Assembly (NCBI GenBank): GCA_026391355.1
Contig: JAPLDH010000079.1
Coordinates: 41,502 to 105,501 of the forward strand
Reading direction: 5' to 3'
DNA from: Bacteroidota bacterium
GTDB lineage: Bacteria; Bacteroidota; Bacteroidia; Bacteroidales; FEN-979
DNA: 64,000 nt
The stretch's first letter is position 1, and every line of letters starts with the position of its first letter. Shown here piece after piece: positions 55,412 to 62,777 of this stretch. A model generated the notes under the pieces. That model did not search any database and was not told where the DNA came from. It was given only the letters and a program-made list of their open reading frames with translations. Made by a program: the position numbers and the translations under genes.

Positions 55412-57007
55412 CTATTGTTTAACGAACTTTCCAACCTGCACTTCCTTCTCCCTGATGACCTTCACTACATAAACCCCACTCGGAAGATTGCTGATATCGA
55501 TAGATAATCTGGGTTCCTTAACTTCCTGCTGAAGCAATTGCTGATTATTCAAATTCAGGAAGCAGAGGTGACAATGAAAAGGAGTTTCGATGATGATTCT
55601 GTTGGATGCGGGGTTAGGGTATATGAATAATGATAGTTCTGGTTTTATGGATTCAATCCCAATGAGCCCACAGGAATCTTTCACCTCCTCCACGCTGTTG
55701 CAACCAATTGTATTATTTGATATATCGGCATTAGAGCCTGGGATAGCCAAATAATTACATATGATTTTTATATTACATACAGATAAAATATCATTATTCG
55801 TGATGATCACCCTGAAAATTGAGTCCGCATCAATATTGTCCAGTACTTTTAAGCTGGTTAGCGCTTTACAGAACTCTATCACAAGATCACCCCTGAAGGA
55901 TGTCAAGCTGTTCAACCCTGTCAGGCTGGTCAGCGCGTCGCAATAGCTAATATTAAGCCCTCCCCCGATGGAAGTCACATTGTTTAAGCCTCTCAAATTA
56001 GTAAGGTTTTTGCAGTAGGCAACTGAAAGATTACCATCAATGGAAGTCAGATTTCCCAAGCCTGTCAGGCTAAACAGTCCATTGCACCCGGAAATGTGAA
56101 AGGAACCCCCGATGGAAGTCAGATTGCCCAGGCCTGTCAGGTTGTTTAAAGCGGAGCACATGCCAATATAAAAATCACCCCCGATGGAAGTTACGTTGTT
56201 CAATCCAATCAAAGCAGGAAGAGTTTGGCAATCAGAAATACCAAAATCACCCCCGATGGAATTCACATTGTCCAAACCCATAAAACTGGTCAAGTCGGTG
56301 CAATCAGAAATGCCAAGAGCACCCCCGATTGTAGTCACACTGTCCAAACCCATAAAACTGGTCAGCGCATTGCAAACGGAAATTTGAACGTTACCTGGAA
56401 CAGATGTCAGATGGTTCAATCCCGCGAAATTTGTTAGGGCAAAACAATAGCTTACACTTAGGTCTCCTCCAATAGCCGCTAATTTCTCGCATCCCGTAAA
56501 ACTGGTCAGCGCCAGGCAAGAACTGACTGCAAGATTACCACCAATGGAAGTCAGATTTCCCAGACCCGTCATATCCTTCAATTTATCGCAGGATTCGACG
56601 GCAAACACACCCCCGATAGAAGTCAGATTTCCCAGACCAGTCAGGCTGGACAGTCCATTGCACTCGGATATGGTAAGGTAATCCCCGATAGAAGTCAGAT
56701 TTTCCAGGCCAGTCAGGCTTGACAGTCCATTGCACCATAATATGTGAAGGGAACCCCCGATGGAAGTCAATACATGCAATCCATTCAGATTTGTAATACC
56801 TGTATAGGGGTAACTGTTTTCCGCAATGGATACACTCCCTTCAATTTGAGTACAATTGGGGTAATTGGTTTGAAAATTGTCAATTTCAGCCTGTGTTGAA
56901 AATGTGATGCCATTTGGAAGGCATGTTGTACAGGGCTTTTTGGGCTGTCCGGCAGCACAGTTCGCTAAGGCCAAGGCAAATGCGAACAGGATGGAAAATC
57001 TTTTCAT
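55412..57007 (-). CDS. Secreted leucine-rich-repeat-like (receptor L domain-like) protein with T9SS sorting domain
   Basis: A 531-residue protein. A signal peptide (about 1-20, ending CAAGQ) and a short N-terminal segment are followed by about 15 repeats of 23-24 residues (about 80-420). The pattern is GLxNLTSIGGNLxISxCxxLTSLT, which predicts a right-handed solenoid similar to receptor L-domain or BspA-like LRRs. The C-terminus (from about 455) is a T9SS sorting domain with IYPNPASNRIIIETP and SNLPSGVYVVKVI. The Cys at a fixed place in most repeats forms a ladder. It is probably surface-located and adhesive; no enzymatic domain is visible. Confidence 0.88.
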   Translation of the reverse strand: MKRFSILFAFALALANCAAGQPKKPCTTCLPNGITFSTQAEIDNFQTNYPNCTQIEGSVSIAENSYPYTGITNLNGLHVLTSIGGSLHILWCNGLSSLTGLENLTSIGDYLTISECNGLSSLTGLGNLTSIGGVFAVESCDKLKDMTGLGNLTSIGGNLAVSSCLALTSFTGCEKLAAIGGDLSVSYCFALTNFAGLNHLTSVPGNVQISVCNALTSFMGLDSVTTIGGALGISDCTDLTSFMGLDNVNSIGGDFGISDCQTLPALIGLNNVTSIGGDFYIGMCSALNNLTGLGNLTSIGGSFHISGCNGLFSLTGLGNLTSIDGNLSVAYCKNLTNLRGLNNVTSIGGGLNISYCDALTSLTGLNSLTSFRGDLVIEFCKALTSLKVLDNIDADSIFRVIITNNDILSVCNIKIICNYLAIPGSNADISNNTIGCNSVEEVKDSCGLIGIESIKPELSLFIYPNPASNRIIIETPFHCHLCFLNLNNQQLLQQEVKEPRLSIDISNLPSGVYVVKVIREKEVQVGKFVKQ

Positions 57008-57032
57008 ACCTTGATTTCATTGCAATTGAAGA

Positions 57033-57040
57033 CAAATTTA
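57033..57040 (-). promoter_or_regulatory. Putative -7 box for the LRR-like gene
   Basis: TAAATTTG on the minus strand, 26 bp before the ATG, matches TAnnTTTG. The next 200 bp (57041-57247) show no gene or clear structure. Confidence 0.4.
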
Positions 57041-57255
57041 GTTCATCTATAACAAGAAATCAAATTGATTATCAAGACAAGGGTGGGCATTTTTGCTGAA
57101 AATCCAACATAACGGCAATGAAAGATAAATGACTGGTCATAAATGCAATTTTACCTTGATAAATTCGGGCTGTTTGCGAATAATAAAAAATTTTCCTGAG
57201 AAAGTGAGTATTGAAATGTTAAGATCTCTGTCTGAAGTCTTAAGTCTGAAACGCA

Positions 57256-57312
57256 AAATGCGAAATGTAAAATGCGAAGTTTATCGCACTTCGCACCTCA
57301 CATTTCGCATTT
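57256..57312. repeat. Hairpin of the extragenic repeat module (module D, truncated)
   Basis: Arms 57256-57280 and 57288-57312 pair as AAATGCGAAATG..GCGAAGT / ACTTCGC..CATTTCGCATTT around a 7-nt loop, like module C. The GTAGCGGGGAC sequence follows, but the TATTCAA..TATCTAAC part is missing. The module stops exactly where the integrated element begins. Confidence 0.8.
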
Positions 57313-57315
57313 GCC

Positions 57316-57330
57316 TTTGTAGCGGGGACA
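57316..57330 (+). other. Candidate left attachment core (attL)
   Basis: TTTGTAGCGGGGACA, identical over 15 bp to the tRNA-fMet 3' end at 62842-62856; the flanking bases differ on both sides. It directly follows the hairpin at 57256-57312. The same 13-base start also occurs at 55333, so part of the match could pre-date integration. Confidence 0.65.
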
Positions 57331-57437
57331 ACTACACAACCCTTAAATATGATCCGGTTAAAGGAAATATAAATCAATGATATAAGGCTTTTTACAGTCA
57401 CTTACTTTCCTTTCATTTTACTTTCTTTTATATTTAT

Positions 57438-57464
57438 TTGTTACTATCTTGTTACCGGTAACAA
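57438..57464 (+). promoter_or_regulatory. Left arm-type repeats and palindromic operator
   Basis: TTGTTAC occurs at 57438-57444 and 57449-57455 with an 11-bp period. The second copy is half of a perfect 16-bp palindrome, TTGTTACCGGTAACAA (57449-57464), and another GGTAACAA lies at 57512-57519. The cluster overlaps the integrase promoter. It may be the arm-binding sites of the integrase, an operator, or both. Nothing is visible between the att core and this cluster (57331-57437). Confidence 0.6.
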
Positions 57465-57472
57465 TTTTGTAT

Positions 57473-57480
57473 TATCTTTG
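57473..57480 (+). promoter_or_regulatory. Putative -7 box for the integrase gene
   Basis: TATCTTTG, an exact consensus form, 50 bp before the integrase ATG. A TTG at 57449-57451, inside the palindrome, is 21 bp upstream and could serve as the -33 element. Confidence 0.55.
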
Positions 57481-57530
57481 GGATAACAAAGGAAAACAAA
57501 AGAGTAATAACGGTAACAAACTTATGTATT

Positions 57531-58607
57531 ATGGCAGTATATTTGAGAAAAAAAACATTGTCAGGAGGCCGGAAAAGTTACTACCTGGATATTTGGCATA
57601 ATGAAAAGAGGCATTATGAATTTCTGAAACTCTACATTGTCAGGGCAAAAACTCCCATTGACAAGAAAAGTAATGAAGTAGTCAAGGAACTTGCTGAAAA
57701 TATCCGGGCAAAAAGAGAGCTTGATTTACAAGCCTCAGATCATGACTACATTCCAAAATTCAAGAGAGATACTGATTTTCTTGCCTACTTTCAGGCCTTT
57801 AAAGATTCCTATAAAAATAAAGATGTGAGGCTGGTCATTGCTGCATTGAAATATTTTACCAGTTTCCTTATTGATAACCAAATAAAGTACCTGCCAGTTA
57901 AGTGCCTGGATGAGCAGCTTTGCAAGGATTTTAAAAACTACCTGGAAAGCAAGGTACATGGTGAAACAATATCCAATTACTTTACAAAATACCGGGCAGC
58001 GATTCAGGCAGCAGTTAGAGAGAAATTGATCCAGACAGATGTTTCAGCAGGGGTGAAAATAGTCAAGTCCGACGGGTTGAAAAAAGATATTTTGAACCTG
58101 GATGAGATTGTTTTACTTTCAAAGGCCAGGTGTGGCAATGACCAGGTAAAAAGAGCTTTTTTCTTTTCACTTAATACCGGCCTCAGATTTTGTGATGTGA
58201 AAGCCCTTGCATGGAAAAATATTGATAATGAAAAAATCCGGTTTACTCAGGCAAAGACAAAAAACACCTCCTCAGCGTCAAACCTCACCATTGACCTAAA
58301 CCAAACTGTTTTTAACATGATTGGGAACAGAGGCAAACCAGATGAGAAAGTATTTCAACTTCCAAGCTCCACAGCATGCAATAAGGATTTAAAGAACTGG
58401 GTGAAAACTGCAAAGATTGAGAAACATATTACCTGGCATTGTGCAAGGCATAGCATAGCAGTTAACCTCCTGGACAATGGAACCGATGTGAAAACGGTTG
58501 CCTCTGTATTAGGTCATTCCGGCCTTAAACATGTAGATAAATATTTGAGAGTTATTGATGAGAGGAAAAAACAGGCAGTTAACCGACTGCCAGAAATTGA
58601 GTTGTGA
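57531..58607 (+). CDS. Tyrosine recombinase (integrase)
   Basis: A 358-residue phage-type integrase. The N-terminal arm-binding-like domain (about 1-70, KKTLSGGRKSYYLDIWHN) precedes the SAM-like core-binding domain (about 80-175). The catalytic domain has Arg219 (NTGLRFCDV), His303/Arg306 (WHCARH), His329 (LGHSGLKH) and nucleophile Tyr338. All four canonical positions are intact, so it should be active. It is the first gene of the element, about 200 bp inside the left att core. The Bacteroidota-type N-terminal domain resembles those of CTn/NBU and prophage integrases. Confidence 0.95.
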   Translation: MAVYLRKKTLSGGRKSYYLDIWHNEKRHYEFLKLYIVRAKTPIDKKSNEVVKELAENIRAKRELDLQASDHDYIPKFKRDTDFLAYFQAFKDSYKNKDVRLVIAALKYFTSFLIDNQIKYLPVKCLDEQLCKDFKNYLESKVHGETISNYFTKYRAAIQAAVREKLIQTDVSAGVKIVKSDGLKKDILNLDEIVLLSKARCGNDQVKRAFFFSLNTGLRFCDVKALAWKNIDNEKIRFTQAKTKNTSSASNLTIDLNQTVFNMIGNRGKPDEKVFQLPSSTACNKDLKNWVKTAKIEKHITWHCARHSIAVNLLDNGTDVKTVASVLGHSGLKHVDKYLRVIDERKKQAVNRLPEIEL

Positions 58608-59293
58608 TGGAAAAAAAAGAAAAATTATTACAGGCTCACCTTGTAGTTTATAAAAGGCAATTAAAGGAATTTCTTGCAATACAAAGTTATTTGACTGAAT
58701 TGGATTTTATTGAATCTGAAATACCAGTTGTTAAACATGAAATTGAAAGATTCAATAATATACTTGCAATACAGAGAAAAAATAAGACAGTTGAGAAATT
58801 ATCTGATGAGTATATTCCAATTTGGTTAAGCTCATATAAAGAATTTTTATTTTACCTGGAAAAGAGAAAATCTATACTTGAGAAACCAGACCGGAAAAAA
58901 TTGCAATCTTTTTCCTGGACTGGTAGCAAAGAGGAGGTTGAAAAGTTGTTTGCTGATTTAGTGAAACATGGTTTTATTGATCCTAAAACCGATTTACAGG
59001 CCTTTACAACGACCTTTACAGATAACCTGATAAATTGTAGAGTAATTAAATGGAGAGCAAGTAACAAGCTGTTATCTTATTTATTCAATCAAATGTATGC
59101 AAGTAATTTGATCGTCAAAGAATGGCAATTTATCATTGAAAAATTTAAGTTATTCCAAAATAAGACAGGCAAATATTTAACAGCTCAAGACCTGGCCTCT
59201 GCTTTAAGTTCAATCAATGATTCCTTGCATGGTTTGAACCCTAAAGGGAGTGATAAAATAGATTTGATCCTCAAAAACATTAAGACTGGTTAA
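58607..59293 (+). CDS. RteC-like regulatory protein (tentative)
   Basis: A 228-residue protein. Residues 1-95 are helical and charged, without a recognised motif. From about 100 it has FSWTGSKEEVEKLFADLVKHGFID followed by FTTTFTDNL. This resembles the WTGS..LVELIYAL..G.F pattern of RteC, the Bacteroides protein that controls excision of conjugative transposons. The match is by eye and incomplete. The ATG at 58607 overlaps the integrase stop (TGATG), so the two are translationally coupled, as expected for an integrase and an excision regulator. Confidence 0.5.
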   Translation: MEKKEKLLQAHLVVYKRQLKEFLAIQSYLTELDFIESEIPVVKHEIERFNNILAIQRKNKTVEKLSDEYIPIWLSSYKEFLFYLEKRKSILEKPDRKKLQSFSWTGSKEEVEKLFADLVKHGFIDPKTDLQAFTTTFTDNLINCRVIKWRASNKLLSYLFNQMYASNLIVKEWQFIIEKFKLFQNKTGKYLTAQDLASALSSINDSLHGLNPKGSDKIDLILKNIKTG

Positions 59294-59361
59294 GACCTTA
59301 ACCTCTCTCAATTACAATCCTTTCCTTTCCTATTCATCTTTGCTGATGTAATTACAATCAT

Positions 59362-59375
59362 TGAGCTGCAGCTCA
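59362..59375. promoter_or_regulatory. 14-bp palindrome before the HTH gene, candidate operator
   Basis: TGAGCTGCAGCTCA is perfectly self-complementary and lies 28 bp before the ATG of the HTH gene. A degenerate -7 box (CATCTTTG, 59335-59342) lies 20 bp upstream. Autoregulation by the HTH protein would be the simplest use. Confidence 0.4.
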
Positions 59376-59403
59376 TTTTGTTTCACTCTAAAATTATAAC
59401 AAG

Positions 59404-59721
59404 ATGAGTAATGAATTAAACACAATTGAAACCCTTTTGAGATTGGAAAAAAAAATCAATAATCTTGAGGGATTTTTGATTACACAAAAGGCAGTATTGA
59501 CCTTTGATGAGGCTGCCAGTTATACTGGCTTTTCAAGGTCATATCTGTATAAATTGACCAGCACCGGGAAAATTCCATTTTTCAAGCCTCAAGGCAAAAT
59601 GATTTTTTTTGATCGGATCCAATTAGATAACTGGTTACTCAGGAACCAGGCAGAAAGTGAGGCAATAGATCATGCAGCCTCAACTTATGTGACAATAAAC
59701 AAGAGAGGAGGCCGTCAATGA
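59404..59721 (+). CDS. Excisionase-like helix-turn-helix protein
   Basis: A 105-residue protein with a coiled N-terminal helix (about 5-28) and a winged HTH of the HTH_17/AlpA-Xis type. LTFDEAASYTGFSRSYLYKLTSTGKIPFFKP (about 32-62) is followed by the wing and IQLDNWL. Such proteins act as excisionases or master activators in Bacteroidota mobile elements and in AlpA-type satellites. Its stop overlaps the next start (ATGA), so they form a two-gene operon that ends at a terminator at 60197. Confidence 0.87.
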   Translation: MSNELNTIETLLRLEKKINNLEGFLITQKAVLTFDEAASYTGFSRSYLYKLTSTGKIPFFKPQGKMIFFDRIQLDNWLLRNQAESEAIDHAASTYVTINKRGGRQ

Positions 59722-60176
59722 TTTTTACTGACTATTACAAAGGAGAAAACCTGCCAGGGAACCCAAAGACCAGATTTGATATTACTGCCTCCTCTGGCTC
59801 CTATTTGCCATTTGAAACCAAGCTAAAGAACAAAAAAGGAGGTTTGTCATTTTATTTTGGTGATTGTCCAATTTATTTCCGGTTTGCAAGTAAAGAGAGG
59901 CCAGACAAAGCAATAACAAGAGGTGATAATATTTCCAGTGTTTTTATTCCTGATCCTGCAGCTCCTCTGGGCTATGGTGATGTAAACCATACTCAAGATG
60001 CTATCTTAATATTTTTCTCAAGCGATTGGAAGTGTATTGAGATTTTCATTGCCAGGGGGCAAAAGAATAATCGGATTAACCTTTATTTTCTGGCTTGTAA
60101 TCAAGAGTTAATCGATGAATTTGATTTACTGAGAAAAGATGCAAAAGAATTTAACAGGATCATTGAAAGTTACTAA
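59718..60176 (+). CDS. Unknown protein co-transcribed with the HTH gene
   Basis: A 152-residue soluble protein that I do not recognise. It overlaps the HTH gene by 4 bp. Features are an N-terminal YYKGENLPGNPKTRFD, a beta-rich middle (GGLSFYFGDCPIYFRFA), DAILIFFSSDWKCIEIFIARGQKNN, and a helical C-terminus (ELIDEFDLLRKDAKEFNRIIES). There is no signal peptide or membrane segment. Tight coupling to a putative excisionase/activator suggests a regulatory or replication accessory role, but the sequence gives no function. Confidence 0.7.
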   Translation: MIFTDYYKGENLPGNPKTRFDITASSGSYLPFETKLKNKKGGLSFYFGDCPIYFRFASKERPDKAITRGDNISSVFIPDPAAPLGYGDVNHTQDAILIFFSSDWKCIEIFIARGQKNNRINLYFLACNQELIDEFDLLRKDAKEFNRIIESY

Positions 60177-60177
60177 A

Positions 60178-60274
60178 ATGGTAACCGCTGGAGGAGGGGT
60201 GCAACCGGTCAAATTTGCACCCTTTTTCCTCAATCTCTATGTTAATGTGTTTCTGGTAACGGAAATGGTAACCG
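60178..60274 (+). promoter_or_regulatory. GGTAAC repeats around the rep start, candidate origin or operator
   Basis: ATGGTAACCG occurs at 60178-60187 and again at 60265-60274, directly before the rep ATG, with a related CTGGTAACGG at 60253-60262. They share the GGTAAC core with the repeats beside the integrase. Clustering next to a replication initiator gene fits an iteron-like origin or an operator; which cannot be told from sequence. Confidence 0.35.
60197..60227 (+). terminator. Intrinsic terminator between the HTH operon and rep
   Basis: GGGTGCAA (60197-60204) pairs with TTGCACCC (60215-60222) around a 10-nt loop and is followed by five T. It ends the HTH/unknown operon. Confidence 0.75.
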
Positions 60275-61210
60275 ATGTATGATAATATTAATATGAAGTT
60301 GACCATTGATGAGGTTAAAGGAGTTGACCTCCTCAATGATATTCCCGGACTCCTTACAAAGTGCAGTCAAACCGTTTTTGATAATGGTAGTATTTCTATA
60401 GTTGGTTATCATGGAACATTGAAAGTGAAAGTAAGTGAGCAGGCCGTTAAAATACAAGACTCAAGCCTCTGCAAATGGTTTTTAGGTGATAATTTCCAGG
60501 GATTGACCAGAGGTGATGTGAGGAGAGCAGTTGAGAAATTGAGTGATGAGCTTCATTTACCAATGAACCTGGCAGATATTACCCGAATTGACATTGCTCA
60601 GAATTTCATCATGAATTATGAGAAAGACATTTATTTCAATCATTTGGGAGCCTTGCAATATTTCCAGAGATACCAGCAAAATAATGGGTTGTATTACTCC
60701 AATGGAAATAAAACCTTGCTTTTTTATGAGAAAGTTCATGAGCAAACGGTCAAAGGTCAACCTATACCGGCAATGTATCAAGGGAGGCAGTTATTAAGAT
60801 ATGAGCAGCGATATAAAAAAAGATTGTTACAATGTTTCAACCGGCCAGAGATGAAAGCCTCAACCCTTTATGATCCGGTTTTTTATACTGACATTGTGAA
60901 CCGATGGAAAAGCGACTATGAGAAAATCAAAAAGATCAATGACATTCAAATTAATTACAGCATGGTAAAGACAAAAAAAGAGCAGGCATATCAAGCGATC
61001 CTGTTTTATGTTTCTCAGAGAGGAGGAGAGCTGCAGGTTACCAATGAGATCAAAGAGGCATACAAGAGAGGAGAGTTAAGCAAAAAGCAGGCTTATGATC
61101 TAAGGCAGCAAGTGGAGGAGGCCTGCAGGTCAAAGGCCTTGACAAGTTCCAGTGATGTGATTCAGGAACTTGATAAAAAGGTCAAAGAGGCTGCAAGGTT
61201 TTATCTTTAA
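60275..61210 (+). CDS. Phage/plasmid replication initiator, gpII/X-like
   Basis: A 311-residue protein resembling replication proteins of filamentous phages and small plasmids (gene II/X, Phage_CRI family). Key signs are the DITRIDIAQNF strand (101-111), the LLFYEKVHEQ segment (148-157) and LLRYEQRYKKRLLQCF (173-188), the LRxExRxKxxL pattern of that family, with tyrosines available as nicking residues. The C-terminal helices (220-311) are Lys/Glu-rich. It would nick an origin and start rolling-circle replication of the excised element. A relaxase-like role in mobilisation is the alternative. Repeats just upstream may be its target. Confidence 0.7.
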   Translation: MYDNINMKLTIDEVKGVDLLNDIPGLLTKCSQTVFDNGSISIVGYHGTLKVKVSEQAVKIQDSSLCKWFLGDNFQGLTRGDVRRAVEKLSDELHLPMNLADITRIDIAQNFIMNYEKDIYFNHLGALQYFQRYQQNNGLYYSNGNKTLLFYEKVHEQTVKGQPIPAMYQGRQLLRYEQRYKKRLLQCFNRPEMKASTLYDPVFYTDIVNRWKSDYEKIKKINDIQINYSMVKTKKEQAYQAILFYVSQRGGELQVTNEIKEAYKRGELSKKQAYDLRQQVEEACRSKALTSSSDVIQELDKKVKEAARFYL

Positions 61211-61345
61211 CCTTATTATTAATATATCTCATTGAATACCAGGGGGGTGAAAATCTCTGGATTAAAACCTTTTTTACATCGTTGGCTTAACTTCAAATTC
61301 TTATGTGCTATGTTCTATAAGGGTATTTACAATAAATTTTGAGAG

Positions 61346-61801
61346 ATGAAAAAGACAACAAATAATGAAAAACTTATAAAAGGAACTTTGCAGAAATGCA
61401 GGGTAAAGGAAAATTTATCCTATGATCCTTTAAATGAGATCCCAAAGCCGGAATTTGATCTAAATGCTGATGGTAAAGAATATTTTGAAAGCTTTTGCAG
61501 CATTTTATTAAGTAATAGAACTTTGACTGATGCTGATATCCCAATTATAACAAGAGCTGCCAGGTATTATGAGCTATACAAAGAGGCTGATAAAGGGATA
61601 AAAGTAAATGGAGCAGTTCAAATAACTCAATCTGGTTATTCAGCAAAGACCGGTCATTTTGTTGCAATGCTGGATGCTGAGAAAAGGATCACTGAAATAG
61701 AGGCATTATATGGCATGAATTTAACAGCCAGAGGAAAGATCAACATTCCTAAAACAGAAAAGAAAAACGCTTTTGATTTGATTGATGAGGATTTTTCATG
61801 A
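61346..61801 (+). CDS. P27-family-like phage terminase small subunit (lone TerS)
   Basis: A 151-residue protein with the layout of P27-type small terminases: a start KGTLQKCRVKENLSYDP, a KEYFESFCSILLSNRTLTDADIPIITRAARYYELYKEA stretch (about 45-80) and GVQ-like VNGAVQITQSGYSAKTGHF. LYGMNLTARGKINIP (121-135) matches the conserved FGLTPxxRxR end. TerS selects DNA for packaging by TerL. No terL, portal or capsid gene is present, which is the condition under which satellites use TerS to redirect a helper phage's packaging. The neighbouring cargo gene starts downstream with its own promoter. Confidence 0.72.
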   Translation: MKKTTNNEKLIKGTLQKCRVKENLSYDPLNEIPKPEFDLNADGKEYFESFCSILLSNRTLTDADIPIITRAARYYELYKEADKGIKVNGAVQITQSGYSAKTGHFVAMLDAEKRITEIEALYGMNLTARGKINIPKTEKKNAFDLIDEDFS

Positions 61802-61852
61802 TTTAGGAAAAAGATATTTATTGCTTTTCTATGTGTATATATTTCCTTTGTC

Positions 61853-61860
61853 TATCTTTG
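61853..61860 (+). promoter_or_regulatory. Putative promoter of the DUF4468 cargo gene
   Basis: TATCTTTG with a TTG 19 bp upstream (61831-61833) is one of the best -33/-7 pairs in the window and lies 29 bp before the ATG at 61890. Confidence 0.6.
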
Positions 61861-61889
61861 GTCAAAGTAAATATATAAAATATCAAGGT

Positions 61890-62732
61890 ATGAAAAAGTA
61901 TATACTTGTGATTATTTTGGGCTTGATATTATCCAACCCAAGTAAATTGAAATCCCAGGATATAATAAAACTTTTATCTGGCCAGGAATGGCAGGTAAAA
62001 GTAATCCAAGAATATGATGACTCTGTTTTGTTTTATTATTCTCAAGATAGTTTGAAAATTATTCACTCTTTAAAAAGAAAATATATTGACAAGGTTGATT
62101 ACCATGGAGTCCCTGTAAAATTCCCAATTGATCTTGTTTCAAAAAAGGTAATTTATACAGGAGTTGTACAAGTTGATAGCTCATTAAATGCAAACACTCT
62201 TTATAATATTCTTAAAGAATGGTTTGCAAGTGATGTATCAAAATTTTATAGATCGAGTTCTGAAAAAGGATCAGGAACAAATGATGCAATTTGGGGTACT
62301 AAAAAGGCTAACATGGCAACAGTTGACCTTTCATTTAAAAATGACCAGCCATTAAAGTTAGACGATCCAGCAAATAAAAAACTCCTTGGTAGAGTTGTTT
62401 GTAAATATTTTGGAACTTCCATGGGTTGTGTCCGTTTACTCTATTTAACCTTTGATATAAAGATACAAGCCAAAGACGGTAAGTACAAGTATGATATCAG
62501 TAATTTTGATTATACCCATTACAATCATTATAGTGCAAGTAAAATTGGTTTTAATGTATTTAGCGATAAAGGCCCTTGTAAATCAACAGGACCTATTGAG
62601 GAGTTATTACAATGTGAAAATTGTACTGGAGGGCTTGAAAAATTTTATAACTACATTGATACTGAAGTGAACAAGCTTATTTTAGATGTTAAGGAGTTTG
62701 TTAATAAAAATAAAGTAAACACATCATGGTAA
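61890..62732 (+). CDS. Secreted DUF4468-type protein, element cargo gene
   Basis: A 280-residue protein with a signal peptide (about 1-24, MKKYILVIILGLILSN, ending KSQ). The DUF4468-type region, DLVSKKVIYTGVVQVDSSLNANTLYNILKEWF, has a TBP-like fold found in Bacteroidota exported proteins. The C-terminal 60 residues have a Cys pair (CENC). The ATG at 61890 is chosen because a strong promoter lies just upstream of it, inside the longer frame. As a separately transcribed secreted protein at the end of a satellite it resembles a moron or fitness gene. Its function is unknown. Confidence 0.75.
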   Translation: MKKYILVIILGLILSNPSKLKSQDIIKLLSGQEWQVKVIQEYDDSVLFYYSQDSLKIIHSLKRKYIDKVDYHGVPVKFPIDLVSKKVIYTGVVQVDSSLNANTLYNILKEWFASDVSKFYRSSSEKGSGTNDAIWGTKKANMATVDLSFKNDQPLKLDDPANKKLLGRVVCKYFGTSMGCVRLLYLTFDIKIQAKDGKYKYDISNFDYTHYNHYSASKIGFNVFSDKGPCKSTGPIEELLQCENCTGGLEKFYNYIDTEVNKLILDVKEFVNKNKVNTSW

Positions 62733-62777
62733 TTGAATGATCTTATAATAGGATAAAAGTTGTTCTTTATTCATTTT

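Noticed and set aside
56000..56760. CRISPR-like regular repeats within the LRR-like gene.
   Set aside because: The regularity comes from 69-72-bp coding repeats that translate into a clean protein solenoid; there are no constant repeats with unique spacers.
61782..61889. An alternative, longer start for the DUF4468 gene with its own signal-peptide-like segment (RYLLLFYVYIFPLSIFGQ).
   Set aside because: The TATCTTTG promoter lies inside that extension and a second, better-placed signal peptide begins at 61890; the extension also overlaps the TerS gene.
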